Below, in pieces: positions 1 through 8,479 of a stretch of DNA of 36,406 nt. Both the position numbers and the translations under genes were made by a program. Origin of the DNA: an uncultured Clostridia bacterium (GTDB lineage Bacteria > Bacillota > Clostridia > Oscillospirales > Ruminococcaceae); NCBI GenBank assembly GCA_947624745.1, contig CANQLR010000024.1:1-36406 (forward strand), read 5' to 3'. The notes beneath the pieces were generated by a model. It did no database searches and was not told where the DNA came from. It saw nothing but the letters and a program-made list of their open reading frames with translations. Within the stretch, counting starts at the first letter, position 1. The number at the start of each line of letters is the position of its first letter.

Positions 1-33
1 TCTTTTAACTGCTTTGCCGAACTTTTTCTTCAT
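1..33 (-). CDS. Possible start of a gene running off the left edge
   Basis: Reading the minus strand from 33 gives an open frame that begins MKKKFGKAVKR and leaves the window. A good promoter lies just upstream (86-114). The ribosome binding site before this ATG is weak, so the start is uncertain; a second frame from the same transcript stops at about position 5. Too little is visible to assign a function. The lysine-rich start could be the head of a signal peptide or of a basic protein. Confidence 0.3.
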   Translation of the reverse strand, partial: MKKKFGKAVKR

Positions 34-85
34 ACTTTGTCACTTTTGACGATTGACTTTTTACCATAGGACTTTCCATAGCGGT

Positions 86-114
86 ATTATAGCACATGAG
101 GGGAGGAAAATCAA
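86..114 (-). promoter_or_regulatory. Sigma-A type promoter, leftward
   Basis: On the minus strand TTGATT (109-114) and TATAAT (86-91) are separated by 17 bases. It would drive the gene that leaves the window at the left edge. Confidence 0.6.
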
Positions 115-124
115 GAGAAAAAAC

Positions 125-162
125 ATGAATAGAGGATAGGGGATAGGGGATATGGGATAGAA
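125..162. repeat. Short GGGGATA-type tandem tract
   Basis: Three to four imperfect copies of GGATAGG / GGGATA lie in a row. Related tracts recur only between genes in this window: pyrimidine-strand versions at about 8795-8818, purine-strand ones at about 25425-25460 and a remnant near 35930-35945. Confidence 0.6.
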
Positions 163-186
163 ATTGAGCCAAGGCTAAGAGAGACA

Positions 187-402
187 AACTGAAAAGGTTT
201 TATCCCGCTTTTCCTCAAAAAGCGGGCGAGGTCGAGGGCGAGGAGCCCTCGTCGCGCTCCGCAGAGCGCGAATCCCCTATGCGTAAGCGAGCGCAGGACG
301 GGGGGAGCAATCAGCCCACCTCGGGCGAAGCCGCCGCTCCGGCGGGTTCGCTACGCAACGGGCACTAAGGTACGAGTCAGTAGTCGCTCTGCCGTTGCGT
401 TC
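187..402 (-). repeat. Composite structured intergenic repeat, copy 1
   Basis: The element has two parts. Part one (about 187-275, minus orientation) folds into three hairpins: CGCG/CGCG, GAGGGC/GCCCTC and CCCGCTTTT/AAAAGCGGG. Part two (about 321-402) contains CGAAGCCGCCGC and an outer stem CGCAACGG/CCGTTGCG. The same two-part order, with the same linker around CTACCCTCCTGCG, is found inverted at 8553-8760, and a rearranged copy lies at 602-893. No coding frame is conserved between copies, while the hairpin stems covary, so this is a structured DNA/RNA repeat rather than a gene remnant. Confidence 0.8.
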
Positions 403-590
403 TCGCCGGGGGTCTCCCCGTTTGCCGAGCGATGAGTGAGGCAAAGAAAAGGTAGGGCGAAGCAGTCAAATAAATGGTTGCGCTGCAGGTAAGGCTCGGA
501 GATTAACTCTGCGCCCTCTTAAGCCGGCTGCTGAGCAGAGTTTGCCTCGCTCACCGCTCGGCAAATAGGGAGGGAACCCCCGGCGAGGGT
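398..590. repeat. Long inverted repeat, about 190 bp (MITE-like)
   Basis: The 25-base arms at 421-445 and 541-565 match as inverted repeats at 23 positions. The match continues outward through CTCGCCGGGGGT on the left and its complement on the right (578-590). The right flank also holds a hairpin AGGGAACC/GGTTCCCT (571-595). The interior of about 95 bases has no ORF. This could be a small non-autonomous element inserted between two copies of the composite repeat, or a large folded RNA. Confidence 0.65.
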
Positions 591-601
591 TCCCTACGCC
601 A

Positions 602-893
602 AAACAGTCCACCGGACTGATTTTGGCTACCCTCCTGCGCTCGCTGGCGCGTAGGAGTGTTTCGCGACTGCGGTCGCGACGAGGGGCGCCGCCCCTCGAC
701 CCTGCGGCCTTTTGAGGAAAGGCCGGCGAAACCTTTTCGGTTTGTCTCGCTTAGGCTTGGTACGGGTCAGCAGTCGCTCTGCCGTTGCCCTTCTTCTCAT
801 CATTCCCCCCGGCGAAGCCGCCGCTTCGGCGGGTTCGCTGCGCAACGGGTGCTAAGGTGTGGGTCAGCACTCGATAGGCCGTTGCGTTCCCGT
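602..893 (+). repeat. Composite structured intergenic repeat, copy 2 (rearranged)
   Basis: The linker CTACCCTCCTGCG (628-640) is followed by the three-hairpin part at about 660-745, then by a partial and a full copy of the second part (about 758-790 and 809-893). Relative to copies 1 and 3, hairpin two changes to GGGGC/GCCCC and hairpin three to GGCCTTT/AAAGGCC with pairing kept on both sides. Such paired changes indicate selection for the fold. The block carries no believable gene. Confidence 0.75.
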
Positions 894-937
894 CACAATC
901 CCTAAAAACGGGGCTTTTTCGTTGGCTATAGTGCCGA

Positions 938-966
938 TTGATTTTGGGGCGGATTTGGGTTATAAT
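938..966 (+). promoter_or_regulatory. Sigma-A type promoter of the GH51 gene
   Basis: TTGATT (938-943), a 17-base spacer and TATAAT (961-966) lie about 40 bases before the start codon at 1007. Confidence 0.75.
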
Positions 967-1006
967 TACTTTGCAGGAAAATTTACTTGGAATCAGGAGG
1001 AGAATT

Positions 1007-2605
1007 ATGGCTATCACAAAAATCACTCTGCACCCGAAATTTAGGATCGGGGCGATCTCGCCGAGGCTCTACAGCTCGTTTTTAGAGCCTATCGGCACGA
1101 TGGTCAACGGAATGATGTATAACCCGAAGCACCCTACCGCCGACGAGCAGGGCTTTCGGCAGGACGTCATCGACGCGCTTAAAAGCACCCCGAACCCTGC
1201 TGTCAGGCTGCCGGGCGGGAACTTCGTCTCGGGCTGGGAATGGCGCGACTCGATAGGGCCGATGTCCGAAAGAAAGGGACACCTTGACCTCGCGTGGCAC
1301 CAGTATATCCCGAACGACGTCGGGCACGACGAGTATTTGCAGTGGGCGGAAAAGATCGGCGCGGAGCCGCTTTACACCCTCAACCTCGGTACCGCAGACC
1401 TCAACAGCGCCGTCTCCTGCGTGGAGTACACGAACCACCCCGGGGGGACCTGGTGGAGCGATCTTCGGCGCAAAAACGGGCACGAGGAGCCGTACAATGT
1501 AAAAATGTGGTATCTCGGGAACGAGATGGACGGCCCGTGGCAGGTCGGCTCGTGGGAGCGCGACCCGAGGGGCTACGGCATTCGCGCAAACGAGATCTCG
1601 AAGGCGATAAAGTGGGTCGACGGCTCGATCGAGACCGGCGTATGCGGCTCGTCGGCGCCGTTTATGGCGCATTTTCCCGAGTGGGACCTCACCGTCATGC
1701 AGGAGTGCTATGAAGCGGTGGACTATCTCTCGGTGCACCACTACCACTCGGCCGCGCCGGGCGATATCGGTGCGCTTTTGGGCGGCGCGCTCTATTATGA
1801 GGACTTCATTAACACCGAGTGCGCGATGCTCGACTATGTTCAGGCGAAGTGCCGCAGCCCGAAGAAGATGATGATCTCCTTCGACGAGTACGGCGCGATG
1901 AGCCGCAAGCCCCGCGATTACCGCTTCGGATACGGCCCGCACAACATGTACGCCGACCACTACGTCTTCGACCCCGACCGCAAATACGTCCGCCACGACC
2001 CCGACAACATGTTCCCCGGGAGGCCGCCTATGCCGAGAAGGGGCGAAATGATCGGCACCCTCGGCAACGCTTCGGTGCTGCTGGCGTTTTTGAGGCACGC
2101 CGACCGCGTGAAGATAGGCTGCATGACCGGCGGGCTCGGCACGCTCTGCGCCTCGAACCGCGAGCACGTCTGGCGCTCGGCGGGATTCTATCCGTTTACC
2201 GACCTGATGAAATACGGTCAGGGCGAGTCGCTTAAGGCTTCGGTCGAGGGGGAGACCTTTGACATCGACGGGTACATGGTCGACGACAACTCGCAGTACC
2301 CGAAGAAGGAGGGCGTGCCCTATATCGACGCGGCGGCCGCGATCAAAGACGGCGAGGGAGCGGTGTTCATCATCAACCGCCGAAGCAACGTTAGCGAGAC
2401 GGTGAAGATCGACGTCAGCGCGTTTGAAAACGCCGGGCTCATCGCCCACACCGAGATGTTCACCGACGACCTCGACGCGGCGAACAGTTACGAGAACCCC
2501 GAGGCGATCGTCCCGCGGGAGAACGCGAAGACAAAGCTCGAAAACGGTGTTATCACGGCGGAGATCAGGCCGCTTTCCTGGAACGTCATAAGGTTCAGGG
2601 GATAA
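1007..2605 (+). CDS. Alpha-L-arabinofuranosidase, GH51 family
   Basis: A 532-residue enzyme expected to remove terminal alpha-L-arabinofuranosyl groups from arabino-oligosaccharides. No signal peptide is visible, so it should act in the cytoplasm on imported oligosaccharides. The start at 1007 is preceded by AGGAGG at 995-1000. Family landmarks are clear: HPTADEQGFRQDV and RLPGGNFVSGWEW near the N-terminus, the acid/base glutamate in YLGNEMDGPW (E173), and the nucleophile in ISFDEYGAM (E294). A beta-rich C-terminal domain follows the TIM barrel. The length is normal for GH51. The gene stands alone, with its own promoter and terminator, and no transporter or other pentose gene is adjacent. The nucleophile context DEYG is less common than the usual DEW, so substrate preference could differ. 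Confidence 0.93.
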   Translation: MAITKITLHPKFRIGAISPRLYSSFLEPIGTMVNGMMYNPKHPTADEQGFRQDVIDALKSTPNPAVRLPGGNFVSGWEWRDSIGPMSERKGHLDLAWHQYIPNDVGHDEYLQWAEKIGAEPLYTLNLGTADLNSAVSCVEYTNHPGGTWWSDLRRKNGHEEPYNVKMWYLGNEMDGPWQVGSWERDPRGYGIRANEISKAIKWVDGSIETGVCGSSAPFMAHFPEWDLTVMQECYEAVDYLSVHHYHSAAPGDIGALLGGALYYEDFINTECAMLDYVQAKCRSPKKMMISFDEYGAMSRKPRDYRFGYGPHNMYADHYVFDPDRKYVRHDPDNMFPGRPPMPRRGEMIGTLGNASVLLAFLRHADRVKIGCMTGGLGTLCASNREHVWRSAGFYPFTDLMKYGQGESLKASVEGETFDIDGYMVDDNSQYPKKEGVPYIDAAAAIKDGEGAVFIINRRSNVSETVKIDVSAFENAGLIAHTEMFTDDLDAANSYENPEAIVPRENAKTKLENGVITAEIRPLSWNVIRFRG

Positions 2606-2615
2606 TTAAAAGATA

Positions 2616-2647
2616 AAAAGAGCAGGCCGGAGGGTCTGCTTTTTTTG
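2616..2647. terminator. Bidirectional intrinsic terminator
   Basis: The stem AGCAGGCC/GGTCTGCT (2621-2640) has a T run after it (2640-2646) and an A run before it. It can stop the GH51 transcript and the leftward gene that ends at 2663. Confidence 0.85.
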
Positions 2648-2662
2648 ACGGCTAAACGGGAG

Positions 2663-2956
2663 TTATTTTGTCTCATGGAAGATGATCTCTTTATTGTGCG
2701 CCTGCGCATAGCGTAGTTCTTCTCGGACAGATTCGCCGATATAGCCGCCTATATTTACGACATAAACAGCGTCCGCTATATCTATTTTCTTATAATGGGC
2801 TTTGGAGAGCTTTTCTATTGCGGCGCTGTCCATATCTTTCTTTGCACTGCCAATAGGAGTAAGGGCGCAATAGCCGTATTTTGTTTCAAGTTCGACCGCT
2901 ATATCTTGCATTTCTCTGAAAAATTTCATGCTTCCGCATAATGTTACAACTTTCAT
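2663..2956 (-). CDS. Nucleoside 2-deoxyribosyltransferase-like protein (DUF4406-like)
   Basis: A 97-residue cytoplasmic protein that begins MKVVTLCGSMKFFREM and contains DAVYVVNIGGYIGESVREELRYA. This is the compact Rossmann-like pattern of the nucleoside 2-deoxyribosyltransferase / DUF4406 group: a GS loop after the first strand, a D-V-V-N strand end, and a glycine-rich loop with a Glu before a helix. The expected glutamate nucleophile may be the E in GESV, but this is inferred. The start has GGAGAG about 8 bases upstream. A role in nucleoside salvage or sanitising is possible. Many relatives have no assigned substrate. Confidence 0.65.
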   Translation of the reverse strand: MKVVTLCGSMKFFREMQDIAVELETKYGYCALTPIGSAKKDMDSAAIEKLSKAHYKKIDIADAVYVVNIGGYIGESVREELRYAQAHNKEIIFHETK

Positions 2957-3011
2957 AAATGTGTCTCTCCAAATCCCCGTTCATCGGTAAGCTTCTTTTC
3001 GCGTCTGCTCT

Positions 3012-4271
3012 TTAAAACCCCTCGGCGCCCTCGGCGGAGGCCTCGCTTATTCGGGAGGAGTCAAGCTCATCGACAAGCTGCTCGGGGGTAAGCTTGCCGC
3101 GGAGCATTTTGTTTACCGTCTCGGCGACGCCGTCGGCGCTGTAGCCGATTATCCGCGAGGCGGCGGTCGAGACTCGCTCCTTGGCGCTTATCGAGGCGGC
3201 CGCGTCGGTCACCATCTTCGACTGGATATTCGTCGTCTGGCCCTTGAAGCAGCTCACCGTCGAGATCCCCTCGAACGCGGCGTTGTAGTTGTCGGGCTCG
3301 GCGCAAAAGCGCAGAAAATCGAGCGCGGCTTCGGCTTTTTCGCTGTTTTTGTTCACCATCATCATGTTGAGGTTGCCGCCTTCGTATGTCCCGCCGTCGC
3401 AGGTGTTAAGAAATACCGGCATGAGCGCAAAGTCGTCGACGGTGTACGTTCCGGGGACGAAGTCGGTGTAGAACCAGGTGTCCCAGATAAAGGTCATGAC
3501 TGCGCTGCCCGAGCTTAAAGCGGGGCTTATGCCGTCCCAGCCTGTGCTGAGGTAGTCGCTCCCGAACCAGCCGTTGGAGCTCGCGGCGCTTATCCATTCC
3601 GCCATTTTTTCGATCTCGGGGAGGTCGGAATATTTAATTTCGTTGCGGTTTATTTTTTCGAGGTTTTCGGGAACGTCGGCGAACAGCGGGTCGAGCGCGA
3701 ACTGTATCATCCAGGAGCAGCCGTCGGCGGGCCAGCAAATCGGCGTGCGGCCGCTTTCGAGGATTGCCTCGCAGAGCATGTCGAACTCGGCCTGGGACGA
3801 GGCGGGCTTGAGCCCGAGGCTGTCAAGGAGGGTCTTGTTGTAGTAGCAGCCCGAGACCGAGCTCTCCCAGAACGGGAGCCCTAAAAGCCGCCCGTCGCTG
3901 TCGGTGCAATAGGCCTTCGCGCTGTCGGTGAGATCATTCACCCATTCCTCGCCCGAGAGGTCGCAAAAGCTGCCCGAAACGTCGAAGCGAAGGAGGTCTG
4001 CGTTGTGAAAGTGCATGAGGATATCCGGGCCGTCGCCGCTTTGCATACGCTTTAAGGCCTCGGCCTCGAACTGTGAATCCTCTATTTCGGTGAGCTTTAT
4101 GCGGTTGCCCGTTTCGGCCTCGTAGAGCCGGAATATTTTTTGCATATAGCTCTTGGCGAGATCGCTTTTTTTGCCCATCAGCTCGATCTCTTCGCCGCTT
4201 TTTCCTCCGCAGGAGCAGAGGCAGAGGCAAAGGGCGAGGCTTATCAAAATACATATAGTCTTTTTAAACAT
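3012..4271 (-). CDS. Extracellular solute-binding lipoprotein, sugar ABC type
   Basis: A 419-residue lipoprotein. The N-terminus MFKKTICILISLALCLCLCSCGG is a signal peptide with lipobox LCSC (lipidated C21). The rest resembles family 1 extracellular solute-binding proteins: an early strand with EIELMGKKSD, GPDILMHFHNADLLRF, a WxxxVSGCYYNKTLLDSLGL segment and a C-terminal helical region. No permease or ATPase gene is nearby. Instead the gene overlaps by 8 bases the end of a sensor kinase gene, and its GGAGGG ribosome binding site lies inside the kinase frame, so the two are translationally coupled. The most likely job is to sense a ligand for that kinase, though it may also feed a distant transporter. 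The ligand is unknown. Confidence 0.85.
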   Translation of the reverse strand: MFKKTICILISLALCLCLCSCGGKSGEEIELMGKKSDLAKSYMQKIFRLYEAETGNRIKLTEIEDSQFEAEALKRMQSGDGPDILMHFHNADLLRFDVSGSFCDLSGEEWVNDLTDSAKAYCTDSDGRLLGLPFWESSVSGCYYNKTLLDSLGLKPASSQAEFDMLCEAILESGRTPICWPADGCSWMIQFALDPLFADVPENLEKINRNEIKYSDLPEIEKMAEWISAASSNGWFGSDYLSTGWDGISPALSSGSAVMTFIWDTWFYTDFVPGTYTVDDFALMPVFLNTCDGGTYEGGNLNMMMVNKNSEKAEAALDFLRFCAEPDNYNAAFEGISTVSCFKGQTTNIQSKMVTDAAASISAKERVSTAASRIIGYSADGVAETVNKMLRGKLTPEQLVDELDSSRISEASAEGAEGF

Positions 4272-7218
4272 TTTTACCCTCCTTCTTGTCGGCTTCGCGC
4301 AAAAGCTCCGAAAGAAGCTTTTTCATCGCGGCTATGTCGATAGGCTTTGCAAGGTGCGCGTTCATTCCCGCCTCGAGGGCGTTTTTCACGTCCTCGGCGA
4401 AGGTGTTCGCGGTCATCGCGGCGATGGGGATAGTCTTAGCGTCGGGGCGGTCGAGCGAGCGTATCGCGCGGGTGGCCTCGTAGCCGTTCATCTGCGGCAT
4501 CTGCACGTCCATGAGTATCATGTCGTATTTTCCCTCGGGCGAGGCGGCGAACATGTCGAGAGCCTCGCGGCCGTTTTTGGCGAGCTCGCATTCCGCGCCG
4601 TCCATCTTCAGCATTTCGGTGAGGATCTCGGCGTTGAGGTCGTTGTCCTCGGCGACCAAAAACAGCCTGCCGTCAAGAAGGTTTTCCTCCTCCTGCTCCG
4701 GCTGCTTCTTCGGCGGGGGAGCGGGGCGGTCGCTGTAAAGCGGTCTTAGGACCTCGCATAACGTCGAGACGAAGAACGGCTTCGGCATGAACGCGTTTAT
4801 TCCGGCGCTTCTTGCCTCCTCCTCGATGTCGCTCCAGTCGTAGGAGCTCAGAACGAGGATAGGCACCTTTTTGCCGATGCTGTCGCGGATCTTCCGCGCG
4901 GTCTCAACGCCGTCGAGCCCCGGCATTTTCCAGTCAAGAAGGATGACGTCGTAGCCTCGGCCGGCAAGATAGGCCTTTTCGGCGAGGTTGAACGCGGTGT
5001 GGCCGTCGCAGGCGATGTCGGTCTCGATCCCCGATTCGCTTAAAAGCTCCTTGACGTCGAGGCAGATGTGCTCCTCGTCGTCGGCGACAAGAATGCGGGT
5101 GACCCTGTTTTTAAGCCAGGAGGCTGCGTCCTCGACCTCGGAAAGGGCGAAGGTAAGCTCAACGGTGAAGGTCGAGCCCTCGCCCAAAACGCTGTCGACG
5201 GTGATTATTCCGCCCATAAGGTCGACAAGATTTTTCGTTATCGCCATGCCGAGCCCGGTGCCTTGAATTTTGTTCGTGACAGAGTTTATCTCGCGGCTGA
5301 ACGGCGCGAATATCTGGCTGACGAATTCCTCGCTCATGCCTATGCCGTTGTCTTTGACGGTGAAGCGAAGCTTGGCGTAGTTCGGCGCGGGCGGGGGAAG
5401 CTCCGATACGGTGAAATCTATCTTCCCGTCGGCGGGGGTGTATTTTACGGCGTTTGAAAGTAGGTTTATGATGATTTGGTTGAGCCGCAGCCTGTCCCCA
5501 AGAAGCTTTTCGGGGGGAGCGCCCTCGACCGAGATCTTGAAGTCCTGATTTTTGGCCTTTGCCTGCGGCGAGATTATTATGCCGATGTCGTCCAAAAGCT
5601 CCGGCAGGCTGAAGGTGTCGGTGTTGAGAGAGGTCTTTCCGCTCTCGATCTTCGACATATCCAAGACGTCGTTTATGAGGCTTAATAGATGGTGCCCTGA
5701 GGCGGTTATCTTTCGGGTGTATTCCTTGACCTTTTCCGGCTTGTCGGCGTCCTTTTCAAGCAGCACCGAGAACCCGACGATGGCGTTCATCGGCGTTCTT
5801 ATGTCGTGGGACATGTTCGAGAGGAAGTTGCTCTTGGCCTCGTTGGCGCTTCGGGCGGCGTTCAGGGCTTCGGTGAGCTTTTGGGTCATCTGCTGCTCCT
5901 TGGTGCGGTCGGACATCACGACGATGTATTTTTTGGTGTCCGAAACGCTCATCGAATATATCGTGCCGCGGTACCACCTGCGCTCGCCGGTGAGCTGGTG
6001 GACGTATTCGCACTCCCAGCTCTTGCTGCCCTGAACCGGCACGGCGTCTATCTCGTTTTCGGGGGTCACAAGGTCGTCATAGCCCACCGTGCACTTTTCT
6101 ATTGCGCGGATATTCCGCTTCGCCTCGGCGTAGGGTATCCCCAAGAGGCGCTCGACGTTCGGGCTGATGTAGTCGACGGCGTTCCCGCGGGAGTCTATCA
6201 TTATAAATATGTCGTCGACGCTTTTCGAGAGCACGTCGAACATCAGCTCGCGGTATTTAAGCTCGGTGCGGGACTGCTTGAACCGCCTGCCGAAGCTGTT
6301 GACGATGAGTATCACGAGAGAAGTGAACACCAAAAGGAACATCGCGCCGATGACGAAGAGGGTGATGCGCTGGACCGCCGAAAAGCCCGCTATCACGACG
6401 CTTTCGGGGACGATGCTCAGAAGGACGAGCTCCTGATACTCGACCGGGCGGTAGATGAGAAACTGCCGCTCGCCGCCTATTTTGCAGCGCTTGAGCCCCG
6501 ACGCTTCACCCGACCAGTCGCTCTTGAGCTTTTCAAGCTCGGACTCGGTGAGATCCGACGCGCCCTTTAAATATGTTAAATAATTTCCGTAGATGTTCCC
6601 GCCGGCGGTGGTCGATATCAGAACGCTGCCGTCGCCGTAGATCACGAAGCACTTCGCCTTGCCCTCGAACGCGTTTATTTTCAGCGATTCTGCGAGGTCG
6701 GCGTTGGTGTAGCTTATCGCGGCGGCGAAATATTCAAAGCCGTCAAGATTCCCCGGCTTTATCGGCATGGCGAAGACGGTGACCTCGCTGCCGTCCGATA
6801 GCGAAGCCCCCGAGATGACCAGCTCGTTCTCGCCAAGGCCCTCGAAATCCTGCGGCGCAAGGCCGAGCTGCTCGCGCTCGCCGTCGGCGCTTATGCAGCC
6901 GCCGTCACGCAAGACAAGGTAAAGGTCGGAAAAGCCCCAGTATTGGCGCTTGTTTTCGGCAAAATCGGAGGCGGCGGAGGGGTCGCCGGAGCTCATCCCG
7001 ATATAGTCGCCGAAGCTCTCCAAAAGCTCGCGGTGACGGTTCACAAACTCGGAAAACGAGCGGTTGACCTGGGAGTATATCTCGTCGAGGTGCACCGAAC
7101 TGTCCTCGAAAATTTTCGCGGAAATAAAGCCGTAGTACGCAAGGGATATCGCGACCGCGGCCGCCGCGGTAAGGATTATCAGAAAAACGGGCAGGGCCCT
7201 TTTGAGAGATTTTTTCAT
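4264..7218 (-). CDS. Hybrid sensor histidine kinase with two receiver domains
   Basis: From the ATG at 7218 the protein has 984 residues; an in-frame ATG at 7284 lies inside the promoter and is unlikely. Order of parts: one N-terminal membrane helix, a large extracytoplasmic sensor region of about 260 residues (Cache-like), a second membrane helix before FGRRFKQSR, a PAS domain (IFIMIDSRGNAVDYISPN), HisKA with SHDIRTP (phospho-His about 471), an ATPase with NLLSNAVKYTP, DNGIGM and GTGLGM, receiver 1 with LLDWKMPG (Asp about 762) and receiver 2 with LMDVQMPQ (Asp about 904). No Hpt or DNA-binding domain is present, so the output partner is elsewhere. It is co-transcribed with the solute-binding lipoprotein that overlaps its stop codon. 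Confidence 0.93.
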   Translation of the reverse strand: MKKSLKRALPVFLIILTAAAAVAISLAYYGFISAKIFEDSSVHLDEIYSQVNRSFSEFVNRHRELLESFGDYIGMSSGDPSAASDFAENKRQYWGFSDLYLVLRDGGCISADGEREQLGLAPQDFEGLGENELVISGASLSDGSEVTVFAMPIKPGNLDGFEYFAAAISYTNADLAESLKINAFEGKAKCFVIYGDGSVLISTTAGGNIYGNYLTYLKGASDLTESELEKLKSDWSGEASGLKRCKIGGERQFLIYRPVEYQELVLLSIVPESVVIAGFSAVQRITLFVIGAMFLLVFTSLVILIVNSFGRRFKQSRTELKYRELMFDVLSKSVDDIFIMIDSRGNAVDYISPNVERLLGIPYAEAKRNIRAIEKCTVGYDDLVTPENEIDAVPVQGSKSWECEYVHQLTGERRWYRGTIYSMSVSDTKKYIVVMSDRTKEQQMTQKLTEALNAARSANEAKSNFLSNMSHDIRTPMNAIVGFSVLLEKDADKPEKVKEYTRKITASGHHLLSLINDVLDMSKIESGKTSLNTDTFSLPELLDDIGIIISPQAKAKNQDFKISVEGAPPEKLLGDRLRLNQIIINLLSNAVKYTPADGKIDFTVSELPPPAPNYAKLRFTVKDNGIGMSEEFVSQIFAPFSREINSVTNKIQGTGLGMAITKNLVDLMGGIITVDSVLGEGSTFTVELTFALSEVEDAASWLKNRVTRILVADDEEHICLDVKELLSESGIETDIACDGHTAFNLAEKAYLAGRGYDVILLDWKMPGLDGVETARKIRDSIGKKVPILVLSSYDWSDIEEEARSAGINAFMPKPFFVSTLCEVLRPLYSDRPAPPPKKQPEQEEENLLDGRLFLVAEDNDLNAEILTEMLKMDGAECELAKNGREALDMFAASPEGKYDMILMDVQMPQMNGYEATRAIRSLDRPDAKTIPIAAMTANTFAEDVKNALEAGMNAHLAKPIDIAAMKKLLSELLREADKKEGKNV

Positions 7219-7255
7219 CTTGACCACCGTAGGAAATAAAATTATATACGATAAT

Positions 7256-7284
7256 AGTTTAGCATAGAACGGGGGAAAAGTCAA
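7256..7284 (-). promoter_or_regulatory. Promoter of the kinase / binding-protein operon
   Basis: On the minus strand TTGACT (7279-7284) and TAAACT (7256-7261) have a 17-base spacer. Its position shows that translation starts at 7218 rather than at 7284. Confidence 0.65.
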
Positions 7285-7318
7285 TATAGAAGAAGGTAAA
7301 AGGCGGCGCTATGTAGCT

Positions 7319-7352
7319 GCAAAAAAAGCACCCGCCTCGGCAGGTGCTTTTG
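7319..7352. terminator. Bidirectional intrinsic terminator
   Basis: The stem AAAGCACC/GGTGCTTT (7325-7350) has an A run on its left side, which is a T run for the leftward XRE gene that ends at 7363. Confidence 0.85.
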
Positions 7353-7362
7353 CATAGTTGGT

Positions 7363-8433
7363 TTACTGTTTTTCTCCTTCATTCCGGCCTTCAAGGCTCC
7401 TCATTATCCTTTTGAACCTCTCGCTGTCCCGCACGAAGTCGTACTCGTCGCTCTCGGTGAGCCTGACGTGTATACGCTTAGTCTCGGGCTCGTCGTCCGG
7501 CATGGCGGCGCCGGGGGTGTAGCCCCTGACGGCAGGGGAGGTATGCGCAGCCGCAGGGTCGTAAGTCTCGAACTCCTCGGCATACTTCGCCTCTTTTTCG
7601 AGGCAGTCGAGCAGGCTTTCCGCGGCCTTCCTCTTCGCATAAATTTCGCCGAGGTCGCGGTAGGCGTTCCGCAAAAACTGCGCCGAAAACATCGCGTCGC
7701 CGTCGCTGAAAATCGCCTCGCCGACCGCCGCAGATTGCTTAAGCAGCTTAACTCTGTCATCCTCGGGATACCCTATCTGCGGGCCCGCAAGCTTCTGAAG
7801 ACACATCATCAGCCTGTTCGCCAGAAACTCGGAATACTCGGGGATGGCCTCCAAAATGCACTCGCGTTCTCCGTCGCCGGACATCAGGAGGAATATGTCC
7901 TCGCGACTCGACCAGACGTGCGGCAGCGTCGCGATGAGGCCGAGCGCCTCGTTCCTCTCGCCCGACCCGACGCGGCTGAAAATAAGGCTTTGCGCGGCGC
8001 TTTCGCGGATCTCGCTGTCGCGGCACTCCGCGAGAATTTTTTCGCAGAGCCTCGCCGCCTCCTGCCTTTCGCCGAGGCAGGTGAGGTTGTCTGCCAGCCG
8101 CTCCATCAGCTCGAAGGAGCGGGGAAACTCGCGAAGGCCGTTTTTGAGGACCTCCGCCGCGCCCGCGAAGTTGCCCTGCCTGTAAAATTCGTTCGACTCG
8201 TCGATGATCGCCCGAATTTTCTCGTTCGTTTTCGTGAGGTCGATCCCCAAAATTCGGTCGACGCTCACCCCGAAAACGTTCGCCAAAACGGGCAGCTGCG
8301 AGATGTCCGGCGCGGTCCTGTCGGTCTCCCACTGGCTGACCGCCTGCGGGGAAACGCAGAGAAATTCTGCCAGCTGCTCCTGGGTGATGTCCTGCTCGCG
8401 CCGTAAATTTTTGATGTTTTGTCCGATTGTCAT
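7363..8433 (-). CDS. XRE-family transcriptional regulator with helical repeat C-terminus
   Basis: A 356-residue protein starting at 8433 (MTIGQNIKNLRREQDITQEQLAEFL), with AGGAG upstream. Residues 1-65 form a helix-turn-helix of the Cro/CI type (VSPQAVSQWETDRTAPDISQL). The remainder is predicted to be alpha-helical and TPR-like (FYRQGNFAGAAEVLKNGLREFP, then paired helices), ending in a charged tail. This layout is common in Firmicutes regulators that respond to a peptide or partner protein, but no peptide gene is seen beside it. It has its own promoter (8480-8508) and terminator and is flanked by the intergenic repeat. The targets are unknown. Confidence 0.85.
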   Translation of the reverse strand: MTIGQNIKNLRREQDITQEQLAEFLCVSPQAVSQWETDRTAPDISQLPVLANVFGVSVDRILGIDLTKTNEKIRAIIDESNEFYRQGNFAGAAEVLKNGLREFPRSFELMERLADNLTCLGERQEAARLCEKILAECRDSEIRESAAQSLIFSRVGSGERNEALGLIATLPHVWSSREDIFLLMSGDGERECILEAIPEYSEFLANRLMMCLQKLAGPQIGYPEDDRVKLLKQSAAVGEAIFSDGDAMFSAQFLRNAYRDLGEIYAKRKAAESLLDCLEKEAKYAEEFETYDPAAAHTSPAVRGYTPGAAMPDDEPETKRIHVRLTESDEYDFVRDSERFKRIMRSLEGRNEGEKQ

Positions 8434-8479
8434 GATAAAAACTCCTAAAAATATATTCAAAAGCGCCTTTGTTGACCCC

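Noticed and set aside
5-187. 60-codon minus-strand frame at the left edge
   Set aside because: It starts upstream of the -10 and -35 boxes of a good promoter and stops near position 5; the frame from 33 is a better candidate.
627-1026. Short frames on both strands in the repeat block
   Set aside because: They lie in hairpin-rich repeats whose copies do not keep any reading frame.
1082-2449. Long minus-strand open frame of 455 codons inside the GH51 gene
   Set aside because: It mirrors the high-GC codon bias of the GH51 frame, has low-complexity composition and no ribosome binding site.
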